A DNA stretch of 64,000 nucleotides from Avidesulfovibrio sp964369685 (GTDB taxonomy: Bacteria; Desulfobacterota; Desulfovibrionia; Desulfovibrionales; Desulfovibrionaceae), in assembly GCA_964369685.1 (NCBI GenBank), contig CAYJFB010000003.1, positions 1-64,000 of the forward strand, read 5' to 3'. The position numbers and the translations under genes were made by a program. Shown piece after piece: positions 37,952-47,917 of the stretch; position 1 is the stretch's first letter; each line of letters starts with the position of its first letter. The notes under the pieces were generated by a model. That model searched no databases. It worked only from the letters and a program-made list of their open reading frames with translations, and was not told where the DNA came from.

Positions 37952-38066
37952 CTGGGGGAGCTATGCTCCCCCAGACCCCCTTGTTGCCGCAAAAGATACA
38001 GAGGCGGGCGGACAACGGCACTGCTGCGCATTGCTCGTCGTCCGCCCGCCTCTGTATCTTTTGCGG
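37952..38066 (+). repeat. Composite double-hairpin element, copy 3, with 27-base perfect arms
   Basis: It starts 15 bases after purB, following a T-rich tract. Hairpin 1 pairs CTGGGGGAGC (37952) with GCTCCCCCAG (37965) over 3 nt; a second C-run, ACCCCC, follows at once. Hairpin 2 has perfect 27-base arms at 37987-38013 and 38040-38066, starting CCGC and ending GCGG, around a 26-nt loop with GCGCATTGCTCGTC. The arms share no sequence with the other copies beyond the CCGC ends. Confidence 0.68.
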
Positions 38067-38179
38067 AGCAATCGGTACTGATGCCTTGACGCTGGGCGTT
38101 TATTGTTTGCATAGTTGTTTTGTCGTTTTCTTTTTTTTGTCGTTGGGTGAATGAGCTTTGTTTTTAAAAATTAAGTTGC

Positions 38180-38208
38180 TTGATTTTCGGTTTTTGAAGG
38201 GGTATAAA
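38180..38208 (+). promoter_or_regulatory. Sigma70-type promoter for fliG
   Basis: TTGATT (38180-38185) and TATAAA (38203-38208) are 17 bases apart, 46 bases before the fliG start. It suggests that fliGHI have a housekeeping promoter here. Confidence 0.6.
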
Positions 38209-38254
38209 GACCTGAATAGGAAACTGGAAGAGGTATTACCTCAAGGAGCCTTGC

Positions 38255-39250
38255 ATGGAGTTGACAGGTACACAAAGGACGGCGGTGCTGTTGCTTGCTT
38301 TGGGTGATAAGTTCACCACAGAAGTCTTTAAGCGTCTTGATCGAAAAGAGATCGCGGCGATCTCTCGTGCTGTTGTTGAATTGGATACGATTCCCAAGGA
38401 AACTGTAGAAGACGTTTTGCGTCAATTTCATCAGAATCTTTTGGAAGGTCAAGATATGATTGCAGGCGGTCAAGATAGTCTGAAGCGTATGCTTATGAAG
38501 AATCTTGACGGCGAAACAGCAAAATATATCATGGATGTTCTCAACTTAGAGACAGGGCCGACACCTTTTCGTGAATTGGAACGTGTCAGTCCTCGCTTGC
38601 TCTCGCAGATGTTGCGTAATGAACATCCCCAGACTTTGGCACTCATTTTGGGGCATCTTAATTCTGAACAAGCCGCCAGTTTGTTGACGATGTTACCTGC
38701 AGGGGTGCGAGCTGAAGTCTTGACACGTTTGGCTCGTCTTGAAGCGGTTCCTGTGGATATGGTTATGGAAGTTGATCGTGTGTTGCAAAGCCAATTGATT
38801 GCCATGGGTGGTAAAGAAGGTAAAAAAGTTGGTGGTGTGCAATCTGTTGCTGAAATTCTTAATACCGTGGATCGGGCGACAGAAGAAGAAGTGCTTTCTG
38901 AAATTGAAGAAGAATCGGCACAAATGGCTGAAGATATTCGGAATCTTATGTTTGTCTTTGAAGACATTAAAGCCCTCGACGATCGTAGCGTGCGTGAACT
39001 GCTTAAAGAAGTCACCAACGAAGATCTTACCTTGGCCTTGCGCGGTGCTTCTGATGATCTCAAAGTGTCCTTCTTTAAGAATATGTCTGAACGTGCGGCA
39101 AGTATGGTGCGTGATGAGCTTGAATTCATGGGGCCGACAAAGCTTGCCGACGTGGAAACCTCACAGCAAACGATTGTCAAAATCGTGCGCCGCTTGGAAG
39201 GCGAAGGCAAAATTACTATCAGCCGCGGTGGTTCAGACGATTTTGTTTGA
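38255..39250 (+). CDS. fliG: Flagellar motor switch protein FliG
   Basis: Rotor protein that interacts with MotA and sets rotation direction; 331 residues, normal length. The N-terminal domain begins TGTQRTAVLLLALGD, the middle domain carries NEHPQTLALILGHL with the EHPQ motif, and the C-terminal domain carries the charged helix DLTLALRGAS that faces the stator. AAGGAG precedes the ATG. fliF, usually its upstream neighbour, is absent; purB and a hairpin element stand there instead. Confidence 0.97.
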   Translation: MELTGTQRTAVLLLALGDKFTTEVFKRLDRKEIAAISRAVVELDTIPKETVEDVLRQFHQNLLEGQDMIAGGQDSLKRMLMKNLDGETAKYIMDVLNLETGPTPFRELERVSPRLLSQMLRNEHPQTLALILGHLNSEQAASLLTMLPAGVRAEVLTRLARLEAVPVDMVMEVDRVLQSQLIAMGGKEGKKVGGVQSVAEILNTVDRATEEEVLSEIEEESAQMAEDIRNLMFVFEDIKALDDRSVRELLKEVTNEDLTLALRGASDDLKVSFFKNMSERAASMVRDELEFMGPTKLADVETSQQTIVKIVRRLEGEGKITISRGGSDDFV

Positions 39251-39299
39251 TAACATTCGGACAGTTTTTGTCTGAAAAGAGTATAAAAACGAGCATTTT

Positions 39300-41099
39300 A
39301 TGGTTATAGACGATCGCGCTTTAAACGAACCGCCAACAGATTCGCTTTCAGAAGAAGACACAGGTGCTTTTACTGCCGAAAAGCAAGATGAACAACGTTG
39401 GGGAACCATTTTTATGGGGCCTACATCCGATCGTGAATCTCGAATGGATAAGTTTCGCAATCGGCGCGACATGGAGTTGTGGAATCGTCAGACTGAAGCC
39501 GAATATATGGAAAGGGTGCGTGAAAAAGCTTTTCGTCATGCTCGTGCCGTCATCCGCAAAGCCGAAGGGTATGCACAACAAATTCGCCAAGACGCCGAAC
39601 ATTGGGTAGAAGAACAGCGACAACATGGTGAAACCCTGCGCGTTCAAGCAGAAAATGAACTGACAGAAAGTCGTGCCATCCATAGCGAAGTGGAAGAACT
39701 TCGACAAAAAGCCCATGAACTCGGTTACGCTGAAGGTATGGAAAAAGCCGTGCGTGAATTTGAAGAACATTGTGCCCATGTCGACGCCACAACGCTTGAC
39801 GTGCTTAAAACTATAGAAGCACAAACTTCAAATCTTTTTCAATCGTGGAAAGCAGAATTGGTTGAATTGCTACGCACGTCTGTAGAAATGGGTTTGCACT
39901 GGGTTTTAACCGAAGATCGTGCCGCGGCCTTGGGCAGTTTGTTGTCAGACGCGGTTCAGCAACTTGAAGACAGGCGACGAATTGTTATTCGTGCTCATCC
40001 CGAAGACGCATTGGCCATCGAAGAGGTGCTCGGCTCGACACAACGACGTTTCAATGAATTACAATCATGGGAAGTGATTCCGGATGCCTCGCTCACCGTG
40101 GGCAGTCTTGTTGTCGAAAGCCTTTCCGGTGTCATTGAAAGTCAAGTTGAAACGCGTTATGCCGCAGTGCGTCAGGCTTTGGAGCATTTGATGTTGCCTG
40201 TGACAGAAAAAGAAGACGTCGCTCGTACCGAGGTGAAACACGCTTTGCAAAGCGCCGGTGTGAATCATTTGGTCAATGCGCTTTCAGATTATGAAGAAAA
40301 ACAAGAGACTCGCTTGGCAACGGCGCATGAAAAAAATGTTTTTAGTGCGTTGGAGCAACGTCAGGATACCTTGTCGGAAAGCCTCAATACAGAGTTTATA
40401 TCAACAGCGTTGTCTGAAAGTGTTGACGAAAATGTTCATAAAGGTGTGGATGCAGAGGCGTCGGCCGTTTCGTTTGAGCAAATAGGCGACAGAGCCTCTC
40501 CTGATGTTGCTGTTGCCGACATGGATGAGACAGTCTCTGCCGTACCTGTTGATGATGTTGCTGTTGTCGAAAGGGACGAGCTGAGTGTTGTTGTGCCTAC
40601 GGATGATTCTGCAGAACATAAAGACATTGTTGCGCTCGAAGAAACGAGTAAAGAACCTGTCGGTATGACACAAAACGCCTCTTTGCAAGAAAGTCGCGTG
40701 ACATCCTTTGTAGGCGATGAAGCACCAGCGGATGCAGACTCTTCAGTGATAGGGGATCCTGTTACGGATCTCGCGGCAGATGTTTCTACTATAGAAATAA
40801 ACACGCCTGTTGCAGAAACAGAGGACGTACCGTCTGTTGCGAATGTTGTGGCAGAGCTACCTGCTATGGACGCAGGGACAGAAAACATGATGACTCCTCT
40901 GTCTGTGGAACAGACTGACCAAACATCATCGGCACCGGCACCACCGAGTCGTCCTGCTTGGGCTACAGAGGATGACGGTGAATTGCTCATGGAGGTGCCT
41001 TCACTCAGTGCGACGGAACAAGCGCGTTTGGATGAAACCGCAGCGCGAAAGGCGGCGTTGGAGGAGGCTTTGTTGGCGGCAGGTGGACAAACGTCATGA
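39300..41099 (+). CDS. fliH: FliH-like flagellar export protein with long acidic tail
   Basis: Regulator of the export ATPase FliI; 599 residues, far longer than the usual 230-300. A charged N-terminus leads into a coiled-coil region (about 60-150) rich in alanine, glutamate and arginine. The FliH C-terminal domain (about 170-300) follows, with VGSLVVESLSGVIESQVETR. From about residue 310 to 575 the chain is acidic and low-complexity, with many valine, aspartate, serine and threonine residues. A short ordered-looking end stands before fliI. Its stop overlaps the fliI start. The ribosome-binding site is weak. Confidence 0.87.
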   Translation: MVIDDRALNEPPTDSLSEEDTGAFTAEKQDEQRWGTIFMGPTSDRESRMDKFRNRRDMELWNRQTEAEYMERVREKAFRHARAVIRKAEGYAQQIRQDAEHWVEEQRQHGETLRVQAENELTESRAIHSEVEELRQKAHELGYAEGMEKAVREFEEHCAHVDATTLDVLKTIEAQTSNLFQSWKAELVELLRTSVEMGLHWVLTEDRAAALGSLLSDAVQQLEDRRRIVIRAHPEDALAIEEVLGSTQRRFNELQSWEVIPDASLTVGSLVVESLSGVIESQVETRYAAVRQALEHLMLPVTEKEDVARTEVKHALQSAGVNHLVNALSDYEEKQETRLATAHEKNVFSALEQRQDTLSESLNTEFISTALSESVDENVHKGVDAEASAVSFEQIGDRASPDVAVADMDETVSAVPVDDVAVVERDELSVVVPTDDSAEHKDIVALEETSKEPVGMTQNASLQESRVTSFVGDEAPADADSSVIGDPVTDLAADVSTIEINTPVAETEDVPSVANVVAELPAMDAGTENMMTPLSVEQTDQTSSAPAPPSRPAWATEDDGELLMEVPSLSATEQARLDETAARKAALEEALLAAGGQTS

Positions 41100-42409
41100 A
41101 AACACCGGCGACAGCATTGCAAGAATTGCGAAATATTCGGCCGTTTAGTTCTTTTGGCAAGGTGAGTAAAGTTGTGGGATTGGTTGCCGCAGGAACGGGC
41201 ATCCGTGCGGCTTTGGGTGATTTGTGTCACATGGTGCCTGCCGATCCGGCCTTGCCGGCCGTGCCTGCCGAGGTTGTGGGGTTTCGCGATGGGCAATTGC
41301 TCTTTATGCCGTATGGTGATTTACGGGGTATTGAGCCCGGAAGTTTGATTCGTAATTCGGGTATTTCTCCGCGTTTTCCTGTGAATGAGCATCTTTTGGG
41401 GCGTACGTTTGATGCCTTTGGCAATCCGCTTGACGGTGGGGAAGCCTTGGCAATGACAGAGGGCTTGGCTTTGTATGCCGATCCCCCCTCTCCGTTACAA
41501 CGGCCTAGAATTACAGAGATACTTGATGTCGGTGTGCGTGCTGTGAACACGTTGTTGACTCTTGGGAAGGGGCAACGTGTGGGAATTATGGCCGGTTCGG
41601 GTGTTGGTAAGTCGACGCTGATGGGGATGATGGCACGTTATACTTCGGCTGATATCAATGTGATTGCGTTAGTCGGCGAACGTGGACGTGAGGTGTTGGA
41701 GTTTATTGAGAACGATCTTGGTTCTGAGGGCATGGCACGCTCGGTATTGATTGTGGCGACATCGGATCAGTCTCCGTTGATTCGGATGCGTGCGGCCTAT
41801 GCGGCGACGGCTGTTGCCGAATATTATCGAGATCAGGGTAAAGACGTGTTGTTGATGATGGACTCGGTGACACGTTTTGCCATGGCGGCTCGTGAAGTGG
41901 GTCTTGCTATCGGCGAACCGCCGACGACCAAAGGTTATACACCGACCGTGTTTGCTCAGCTTCCCAAATTGCTTGAGCGAGCAGGGCGTTCGGATAAAGG
42001 ATCCATTACGGGGATTTATACGGTTCTCGTGGATGGTGATGATTTTAATGAGCCCATTGCCGATGCTGTGCGTTCTATTTTGGACGGACATATTGTGTTG
42101 ACGCGCGAACTTGCCGACCAAGGCCATTTTCCGGCTATTGACGTGTTGCGCTCGATCAGTCGTTTGCGTACGGATTTGTGTACGGCAGAACAAAAGGACG
42201 ACGGTGCTGTATTGACACGCAATATGGCGACGTACCGCAAAGTGGAAGACATGTTGATGATTGGTGCGTATGTGCAAGGAACCAATGCTGAAATAGACAA
42301 AGCCGTTGACTTGAACGAACATATCAACACATTTTTGCGTCAGGATGTGGCGTTGTGTCAGTCTTTGACAGAATCGTTTACCAAGTTGCATGAATTGGCA
42401 CAACGTTGA
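41096..42409 (+). CDS. fliI: Flagellar export ATPase FliI
   Basis: Powers secretion of flagellar parts; 437 residues. The Walker A motif is GSGVGKSTLMG, Walker B is VLLMMDSVTRFA, and the signature GYTPTVFAQLPKLLERAG is that of the F1-ATPase-like family. It overlaps the end of fliH by four bases (ATGA), so translation is coupled. fliJ, often next, is not present. Confidence 0.96.
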   Translation: MKTPATALQELRNIRPFSSFGKVSKVVGLVAAGTGIRAALGDLCHMVPADPALPAVPAEVVGFRDGQLLFMPYGDLRGIEPGSLIRNSGISPRFPVNEHLLGRTFDAFGNPLDGGEALAMTEGLALYADPPSPLQRPRITEILDVGVRAVNTLLTLGKGQRVGIMAGSGVGKSTLMGMMARYTSADINVIALVGERGREVLEFIENDLGSEGMARSVLIVATSDQSPLIRMRAAYAATAVAEYYRDQGKDVLLMMDSVTRFAMAAREVGLAIGEPPTTKGYTPTVFAQLPKLLERAGRSDKGSITGIYTVLVDGDDFNEPIADAVRSILDGHIVLTRELADQGHFPAIDVLRSISRLRTDLCTAEQKDDGAVLTRNMATYRKVEDMLMIGAYVQGTNAEIDKAVDLNEHINTFLRQDVALCQSLTESFTKLHELAQR

Positions 42410-42687
42410 ATTGTGTGTGTATGTCTCCGCTTGAGCGCCGTAGGGCATTGTCTTTTAAGATTTTGTTTCTTGAGGCAGTGTCTTTTTTTACGTTTTGGTG
42501 AAGATGTTCATATTTTTTGTAAATTTTTTTTAAGAGCTTTTTTATGTTGAAAGGCTCTGACGGTTATACAAGCATGTGCCTGTTATGAAGACATGATTGT
42601 AATGTTTTGCGTTGTTCCGTGTCATAGGGACTGTTTCTAAACGTTTTAAAATTGTTAAAGTTAGCTTGTTTTAATTAGGATGGTAGT

Positions 42688-42954
42688 ATGTCACGTATTG
42701 AAATTATTGAAGAACGCTGTAAAGGATGTTTGCTGTGTACAGAAGCGTGTCCCAAAGAGCTTTTACATCGTTCGGAACGTTTGAATCGTCTGGGGTATAT
42801 GGTTGTTGAATGTCGGGATAAGGATGGGGCGTGTACGGGATGTACGGCGTGCGCGACCATGTGTCCTGATGTCGCGATTCGGGTTTTTCGAACTCTGCGG
42901 AACAGTGTTGCTCGAGGCGAAGCCTCTCAGACAAGTGAACGGGTGAATGCATGA
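42688..42954 (+). CDS. korD: 2-oxoacid:ferredoxin oxidoreductase delta subunit (ferredoxin)
   Basis: 88 residues with two [4Fe-4S] motifs, CKGCLLCTEACP and CTGCTACATMCP. It accepts electrons from the KorB active site. AGGATGG precedes the ATG. It begins the operon and overlaps korA by four bases. The gap of about 280 bases after fliI shows no gene and no clear hairpin. Confidence 0.93.
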   Translation: MSRIEIIEERCKGCLLCTEACPKELLHRSERLNRLGYMVVECRDKDGACTGCTACATMCPDVAIRVFRTLRNSVARGEASQTSERVNA

Positions 42955-44012
42955 GCCAGGAACGTATTTTGATTAAGGGTAACGAAGCGGTTGCTTATGC
43001 GGCTGTTGCTGCAGGTTGTCAATGTTATTTTGGTTATCCGATTACGCCACAGAATGAAATTCCGGAATTATTGTCTAAATTATTGCCTGAACACGGCGGT
43101 GTTTTTGTGCAGGCTGAGAGTGAAGTGGGTTCGGCCAACATGTTGTTGGGTGCCGGGGCTTGTGGGGTTCGTGCCATGAGTTCTTCCTCCGGGCCCGGTA
43201 TGGATTTGATGCAAGAGGGCATTTCTTACATGGTGGGCAGTGAGATCCCTGCTGTTCTTGTCAACATGAGTCGCGGCGGACCCGGTTTGGGGAGTATTGA
43301 CGCGTCACAGGCTGATTATTATCAATCGACGCGTGGTGGCGGACACGGTGCGGGGCGTTGTTTGGTTTTGGCACCGTCGACGTGTCAGGAATGTTATGAT
43401 TTGGTGATTGATGCGTTCACATTGGCTTTTCGTTATCGCACGCCTGTGTTGGTGCTTGGCGATGCCATTGTCGGACAAATCAAAGAACCTGTTTTGCGTT
43501 ATACGCCAAAGGAATCGGTTCAAGATAATGCTGACACGTGGTGTCTTGAAGGTATGGGAGAGCGTGCACCACGGCTGTTGAAATCGGTCTTTCTCGGTGA
43601 TGGAGAGCTGGCGGCGCACAACCAAAAATTAGAAAATAAATATCTCGCGATGCAGCAAGATATCCGCTTTGAAGCTTTAGAAACAGAAGACGCGGATTTG
43701 GTGTTGGTGGGCTTTGGTTCAATGGGACGCATTGCGCGCAGTGCCATGCAGTTGGCGCGAGCGGAGGGGCATAAGGTTGGGCTGTTGCGTCCGATCACAT
43801 TGTATCCGTTTCCTGAAAAGGTTTTGGCAGAGCTTGCGGCGCAGGGGAAACGCTTTTTGGTGATTGAACAAAATAGCGGACAAATGGTTGATGATGTGCG
43901 TCTTGCCGTACGGCATCATACGGACGCTGATTTTTATGGTGTTCTTCCGGGATTATTTATGGATGCCGAAGAACTTCTTGAACCGATTCTTGCCTGTTTG
44001 GGGAGGCGCTGA
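42951..44012 (+). CDS. korA: 2-oxoacid:ferredoxin oxidoreductase alpha subunit
   Basis: 353 residues, containing domains I and II of the oxidoreductase. YFGYPITPQNEIPE near the N-terminus and SSSGPGMDLMQEG are family motifs for the pyrimidine domain. The complex oxidises a 2-oxoacid to its CoA ester with reduction of ferredoxin. The operon order D-A-B-C is that of the 2-oxoglutarate or 2-oxoisovalerate types (Kor/Vor). The sequence alone does not choose between these substrates. Confidence 0.92.
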   Translation: MSQERILIKGNEAVAYAAVAAGCQCYFGYPITPQNEIPELLSKLLPEHGGVFVQAESEVGSANMLLGAGACGVRAMSSSSGPGMDLMQEGISYMVGSEIPAVLVNMSRGGPGLGSIDASQADYYQSTRGGGHGAGRCLVLAPSTCQECYDLVIDAFTLAFRYRTPVLVLGDAIVGQIKEPVLRYTPKESVQDNADTWCLEGMGERAPRLLKSVFLGDGELAAHNQKLENKYLAMQQDIRFEALETEDADLVLVGFGSMGRIARSAMQLARAEGHKVGLLRPITLYPFPEKVLAELAAQGKRFLVIEQNSGQMVDDVRLAVRHHTDADFYGVLPGLFMDAEELLEPILACLGRR

Positions 44013-44791
44013 TGTCTGCTGTTAATCATCCTGCTGAGGAATTGGTCTTTGCTGCGCCTGCGGCGTTGGCTGATCGTCCCACGCACTATTGTCCCGGGTG
44101 TCATCATGGTATTGCCACACGTCTTGTTGCGGAATTGATTGATGAGTTTGATTTATCAAAAAAAATTATCGGTGTTGCTTCTGTCGGCTGTTCTGTATTT
44201 ACATACAATTATATTACGGCAGACTGGCTTGAGGGTGCTCACGGGCGGGCGTGTGCTGCAGCAACGGGTGTCAAGCGTGCCAAACCGAACAATTTTGTGT
44301 TCACATATCAAGGTGATGGGGATCTTGCCGCTATTGGGCTGAATGAGTCCATGCAAGCAGCCAACCGCGGTGAAAAATTTACAGCCATTTTTGTCAATAA
44401 CACGGTGTATGGAATGACAGGTGGACAAATGGCGCCGACAACCATGTGCGGTCAAAAAACAACAACGTCTCCGAAAGGGCGCAATCAACAGCATGAAGGC
44501 GCACCGTTGCGTATGGCTGAAATCATGGCGCAGCTTGACGGGGTGGCATTTTCAGCTCGGTGTTCGTTAGATTCAGTAAAAAATATCAACGCGGCCAAAC
44601 GCGCTTTGCGTAAAGCTTTTGAGATCCAACTTTCAGGTGAAGGCTTTGGTTTTGTTGAATTGCTTTCAGGATGTCCCACAAATTTACATTTGGATGCTTT
44701 GCAAGCCAATCGACGAATCAGGGAAGAAATGATCCCTGTGTTTCCTCTTGGAGTATATAAAGATATGACACAACAGGCAGGTGCTCGATGA
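44012..44791 (+). CDS. korB: 2-oxoacid:ferredoxin oxidoreductase beta subunit
   Basis: Thiamine diphosphate-binding subunit; 259 residues. HYCPGCHHG near the N-terminus supplies cluster cysteines, and GDGDLAAIGLNE followed by VNNTVYGMTGGQ is the thiamine diphosphate and magnesium motif. It overlaps korA by one base and korC by four. Confidence 0.93.
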   Translation: MSAVNHPAEELVFAAPAALADRPTHYCPGCHHGIATRLVAELIDEFDLSKKIIGVASVGCSVFTYNYITADWLEGAHGRACAAATGVKRAKPNNFVFTYQGDGDLAAIGLNESMQAANRGEKFTAIFVNNTVYGMTGGQMAPTTMCGQKTTTSPKGRNQQHEGAPLRMAEIMAQLDGVAFSARCSLDSVKNINAAKRALRKAFEIQLSGEGFGFVELLSGCPTNLHLDALQANRRIREEMIPVFPLGVYKDMTQQAGAR

Positions 44792-45327
44792 ATACACAAA
44801 GCGTAACCATCGCCGGATTCGGAGGGCAGGGCGTAATGCTCATTGGCAACTTGCTTGCTCAGGCAGGTATGGAGCATGGTTTACATGTGACTTTTTTACC
44901 TGTTTACGGTGCTGAAATGCGTGGTGGAACAGCCAACTGTTCGATTGTGTTGTCTGCTGACGTGATCGGCTCGCCTATTGTGAAACGCCCACATGCAACC
45001 ATCATTATGAATCAACCTTCGCTCGATAAGTTTCAGCCGCGTCTGCATCCCAGTGGGGTACAAATTGTCAACGCGTCGTTGATCGAAGAACAACATCTAA
45101 AACCTGAGTTGCGAACAGTGTTTATTCCGATGAATGACATTGCCAATTCGTTGGGGCAGAGTAAATTGGCAAACATGGTCGCATTGGGGGCTTTGATTAA
45201 GGTTTTGGATATTATGCCGCTGAGTGCTGTTGAAGAGGCTCTCAATAGGGTCATTTCGGCACATTATACACATTTGATACCGTTTAACGTTACGGCACTG
45301 CAGGCAGGTTTTCACTTTGGTGCTTAG
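44788..45327 (+). CDS. korC: 2-oxoacid:ferredoxin oxidoreductase gamma subunit
   Basis: 179 residues. GFGGQGVMLIGNLLAQAG at the N-terminus and PVYGAEMRGGTANC are the gamma-domain signatures, which help bind CoA. It ends the kor operon. Confidence 0.93.
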   Translation: MNTQSVTIAGFGGQGVMLIGNLLAQAGMEHGLHVTFLPVYGAEMRGGTANCSIVLSADVIGSPIVKRPHATIIMNQPSLDKFQPRLHPSGVQIVNASLIEEQHLKPELRTVFIPMNDIANSLGQSKLANMVALGALIKVLDIMPLSAVEEALNRVISAHYTHLIPFNVTALQAGFHFGA

Positions 45328-45345
45328 ATTATGAGTTCATAAAGC

Positions 45346-45369
45346 AACTTGTTTTATATAAAACAAGTT
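45346..45369. repeat. Perfect 24-base palindrome after korC
   Basis: AACTTGTTTTAT is followed at once by its complement, 19 bases after the korC stop. It may be an RNA hairpin ending the operon, though no T-run follows on the plus strand. Confidence 0.45.
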
Positions 45370-45478
45370 AAAAAAGCCTTGCCAAAGCAAGAGATGTGTA
45401 TATACTAAGACAAAGAGTCCTAGTACGTTGCTGTGCTTCTCGTACACAGTGGCTGCCGCTTTTTTATCCTCCTTTTTT

Positions 45479-45513
45479 GCCCCTTGTATCGACACCCTCT
45501 AGATACAAGGGGC
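45479..45513. repeat. 12-base perfect hairpin in the korC-tRNA gap
   Basis: GCCCCTTGTATC and GATACAAGGGGC pair around 11 nt. A T-run stands before it on the plus strand, so on the minus strand it would read as hairpin then A-run. Function unknown. Confidence 0.45.
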
Positions 45514-45660
45514 TATGGTTTTCATGCTTCTGCCTATACCATGAAGGCGTGTTTCTCACGACAAGTCAGCAAAACCGACTTGTTCTTTTTCGATTTTACA
45601 GCTGTCATTCGCAGATTCGTCCATCAGAAAAAAGAAAATAAAAATTTTTATAAAAAACGC

Positions 45661-45688
45661 TTGACAAATTGCTCAATGCGTGATTAAT
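45661..45688 (+). promoter_or_regulatory. Promoter of the tRNA-tuf cluster
   Basis: TTGACA (45661-45666) is followed after 16 bases by ATTAAT (45683-45688), about 120 bases before tRNA-Thr. The perfect -35 box fits a strong stable-RNA promoter. Confidence 0.55.
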
Positions 45689-45815
45689 TCCCTCTTGTGT
45701 TTTGGGGCGAAACGCTGCCAAAACAGAGCAAAGAGCGAGAAAAAAAAGTTTTTTTAGAAAAAACGCATTTTTTACTTGCCAAGATTCAAAAGAATCGGTA
45801 AAAGCTCTTGGTGTT

Positions 45816-45891
45816 GCTGGTGTAGCTCAACTGGCAGAGCAGCTGATTTGTAATCAGCAGGTTGCGGGTTCGAGTCCCATCACCAGCTCCA
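45816..45891 (+). tRNA. tRNA-Thr (anticodon TGT)
   Basis: The 76-nt cloverleaf has acceptor GCTGGTG/CACCAGC, anticodon stem GCTGA/TCAGC with loop TTTGTAA, a GGTTCGAGTCC T-arm region and an encoded CCA end. Confidence 0.95.
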
Positions 45892-45901
45892 CAACAAAAT
45901 C

Positions 45902-45986
45902 GGAGGGGTTCCCGAGTGGCCAAAGGGAACAGACTGTAAATCTGTCGTCGATGACTTCGGAGGTTCAAATCCTCCCCCCTCCACCA
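45902..45986 (+). tRNA. tRNA-Tyr (anticodon GTA)
   Basis: 85 nt with the long variable arm of a class II tRNA. The anticodon loop is CTGTAAA, the acceptor GGAGGGG pairs with the 3' end, and CCA is encoded. It follows tRNA-Thr by ten bases. Confidence 0.94.
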
Positions 45987-46164
45987 GATTGAATGTTAGC
46001 TCTTTTACCTTGCCGCGAAGGTGTTCTTTGAATGCTTTCTGCGTGTCTAGAGATGATGAAGGGCATAGCTTCGATTCGTTGTTCATCAAAACGAGCTGAC
46101 ACGGCTGTAGGAGACAGGTTGAGATGAAATCTCTTTAATCCTGTCAGGGGACTACGGTATTTTA

Positions 46165-46240
46165 GCGGGAATAGCTCAATGGCTAGAGCATCAGCCTTCC
46201 AAGCTGAGGGTTGCGAGTTCGAGTCTCGTTTCCCGCTCCA
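46165..46240 (+). tRNA. tRNA-Gly (anticodon TCC)
   Basis: The 76-nt cloverleaf has acceptor GCGGGAA/TTCCCGC, anticodon loop CTTCCAA and an encoded CCA end. It stands before tuf, as in many bacterial Thr-Tyr-Gly-tuf clusters. Confidence 0.95.
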
Positions 46241-46356
46241 TTTTTATTGCCTTTCCCCCCAGACCTTTTCTCTTGGCCGTGCTGATGTATCGGGATGACA
46301 GAGTGCTTTCCCTTCTTTTGGAAAGCGATTGTGTGTAAGCATTGCTTATTTTTGTT

Positions 46357-46428
46357 TTGAGGCACTGCCTCCCGCCAACATTGGCTCTGAAATTTCGTTA
46401 CCGACAAGCAACTTGAGGCGCTGCCTCC
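46357..46428 (+). repeat. Two copies of a mini-hairpin in the tuf leader
   Basis: TTGAGGC(A/G)CTGCCTCC occurs at 46357-46372 and 46413-46428; each copy folds as GAGGC/GCCTC around three bases. The second lies 14 bases before the tuf start, near its GGGAG ribosome-binding site, so it could affect translation. Confidence 0.45.
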
Positions 46429-46442
46429 AGAGGGAGACTGTC

Positions 46443-47636
<1,194 letters not shown>

Positions 47637-47639
47637 ATC

Positions 47640-47789
47640 ATGCGTGTGAACATTCTGCTCGCTTGCACCGATTGTAAGCGTCGCAACTACGCAACGATCA
47701 AAAATAAGAAGAACACCACATCTCGTCTGGAGTTAAAAAAGTTTTGCCCTTGGTGTAAAGCTCATAAACTTCATCGGGAAACGCGTTAA
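47640..47789 (+). CDS. rpmG: Ribosomal protein L33
   Basis: 49 residues of the 50S subunit. Cysteine pairs CTDC and CPWC mark the zinc-binding form. The start lies three bases after the tuf stop, so translation is probably coupled. Confidence 0.95.
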   Translation: MRVNILLACTDCKRRNYATIKNKKNTTSRLELKKFCPWCKAHKLHRETR

Positions 47790-47817
47790 AATAACACGTT
47801 GGTGACTTCATAAACGC

Positions 47818-47894
47818 AGGGTAGTAGCTCTAACGGCTAGAGCGCCGGTCTCCAAAACCGGATGTTGGGGGTTCGAATCCCTCCTGCCCTGCCA
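47818..47894 (+). tRNA. tRNA-Trp (anticodon CCA)
   Basis: The 77-nt cloverleaf has acceptor AGGGTAG/CTGCCCT, anticodon stem CCGGT/ACCGG with loop CTCCAAA and an encoded CCA end. It lies between rpmG and secE, a common place in bacteria. Confidence 0.95.
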
Positions 47895-47917
47895 TTTTTT
47901 ATTTCAGGAACTCGGAT

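Larger units (their letters stand above)
45328..45815. other. Gap between korC and the tRNA cluster
   Basis: About 490 bases with no convincing protein gene. It holds a 24-base palindrome, a 12-base hairpin at 45479-45513, and a promoter near 45661. Short frames across it have no ribosome-binding site or family likeness. A small RNA is possible but unproven. Confidence 0.4.

Noticed and set aside
40436..41296. 286-codon minus-strand frame opposite the fliH tail
   Set aside because: It mirrors the biased composition of the acidic tail, spans the fliH-fliI overlap and shows no family likeness.
45702..46089. Frames over tRNA-Thr and tRNA-Tyr on both strands
   Set aside because: They read through stable RNA genes; the tRNA folds explain the sequence.
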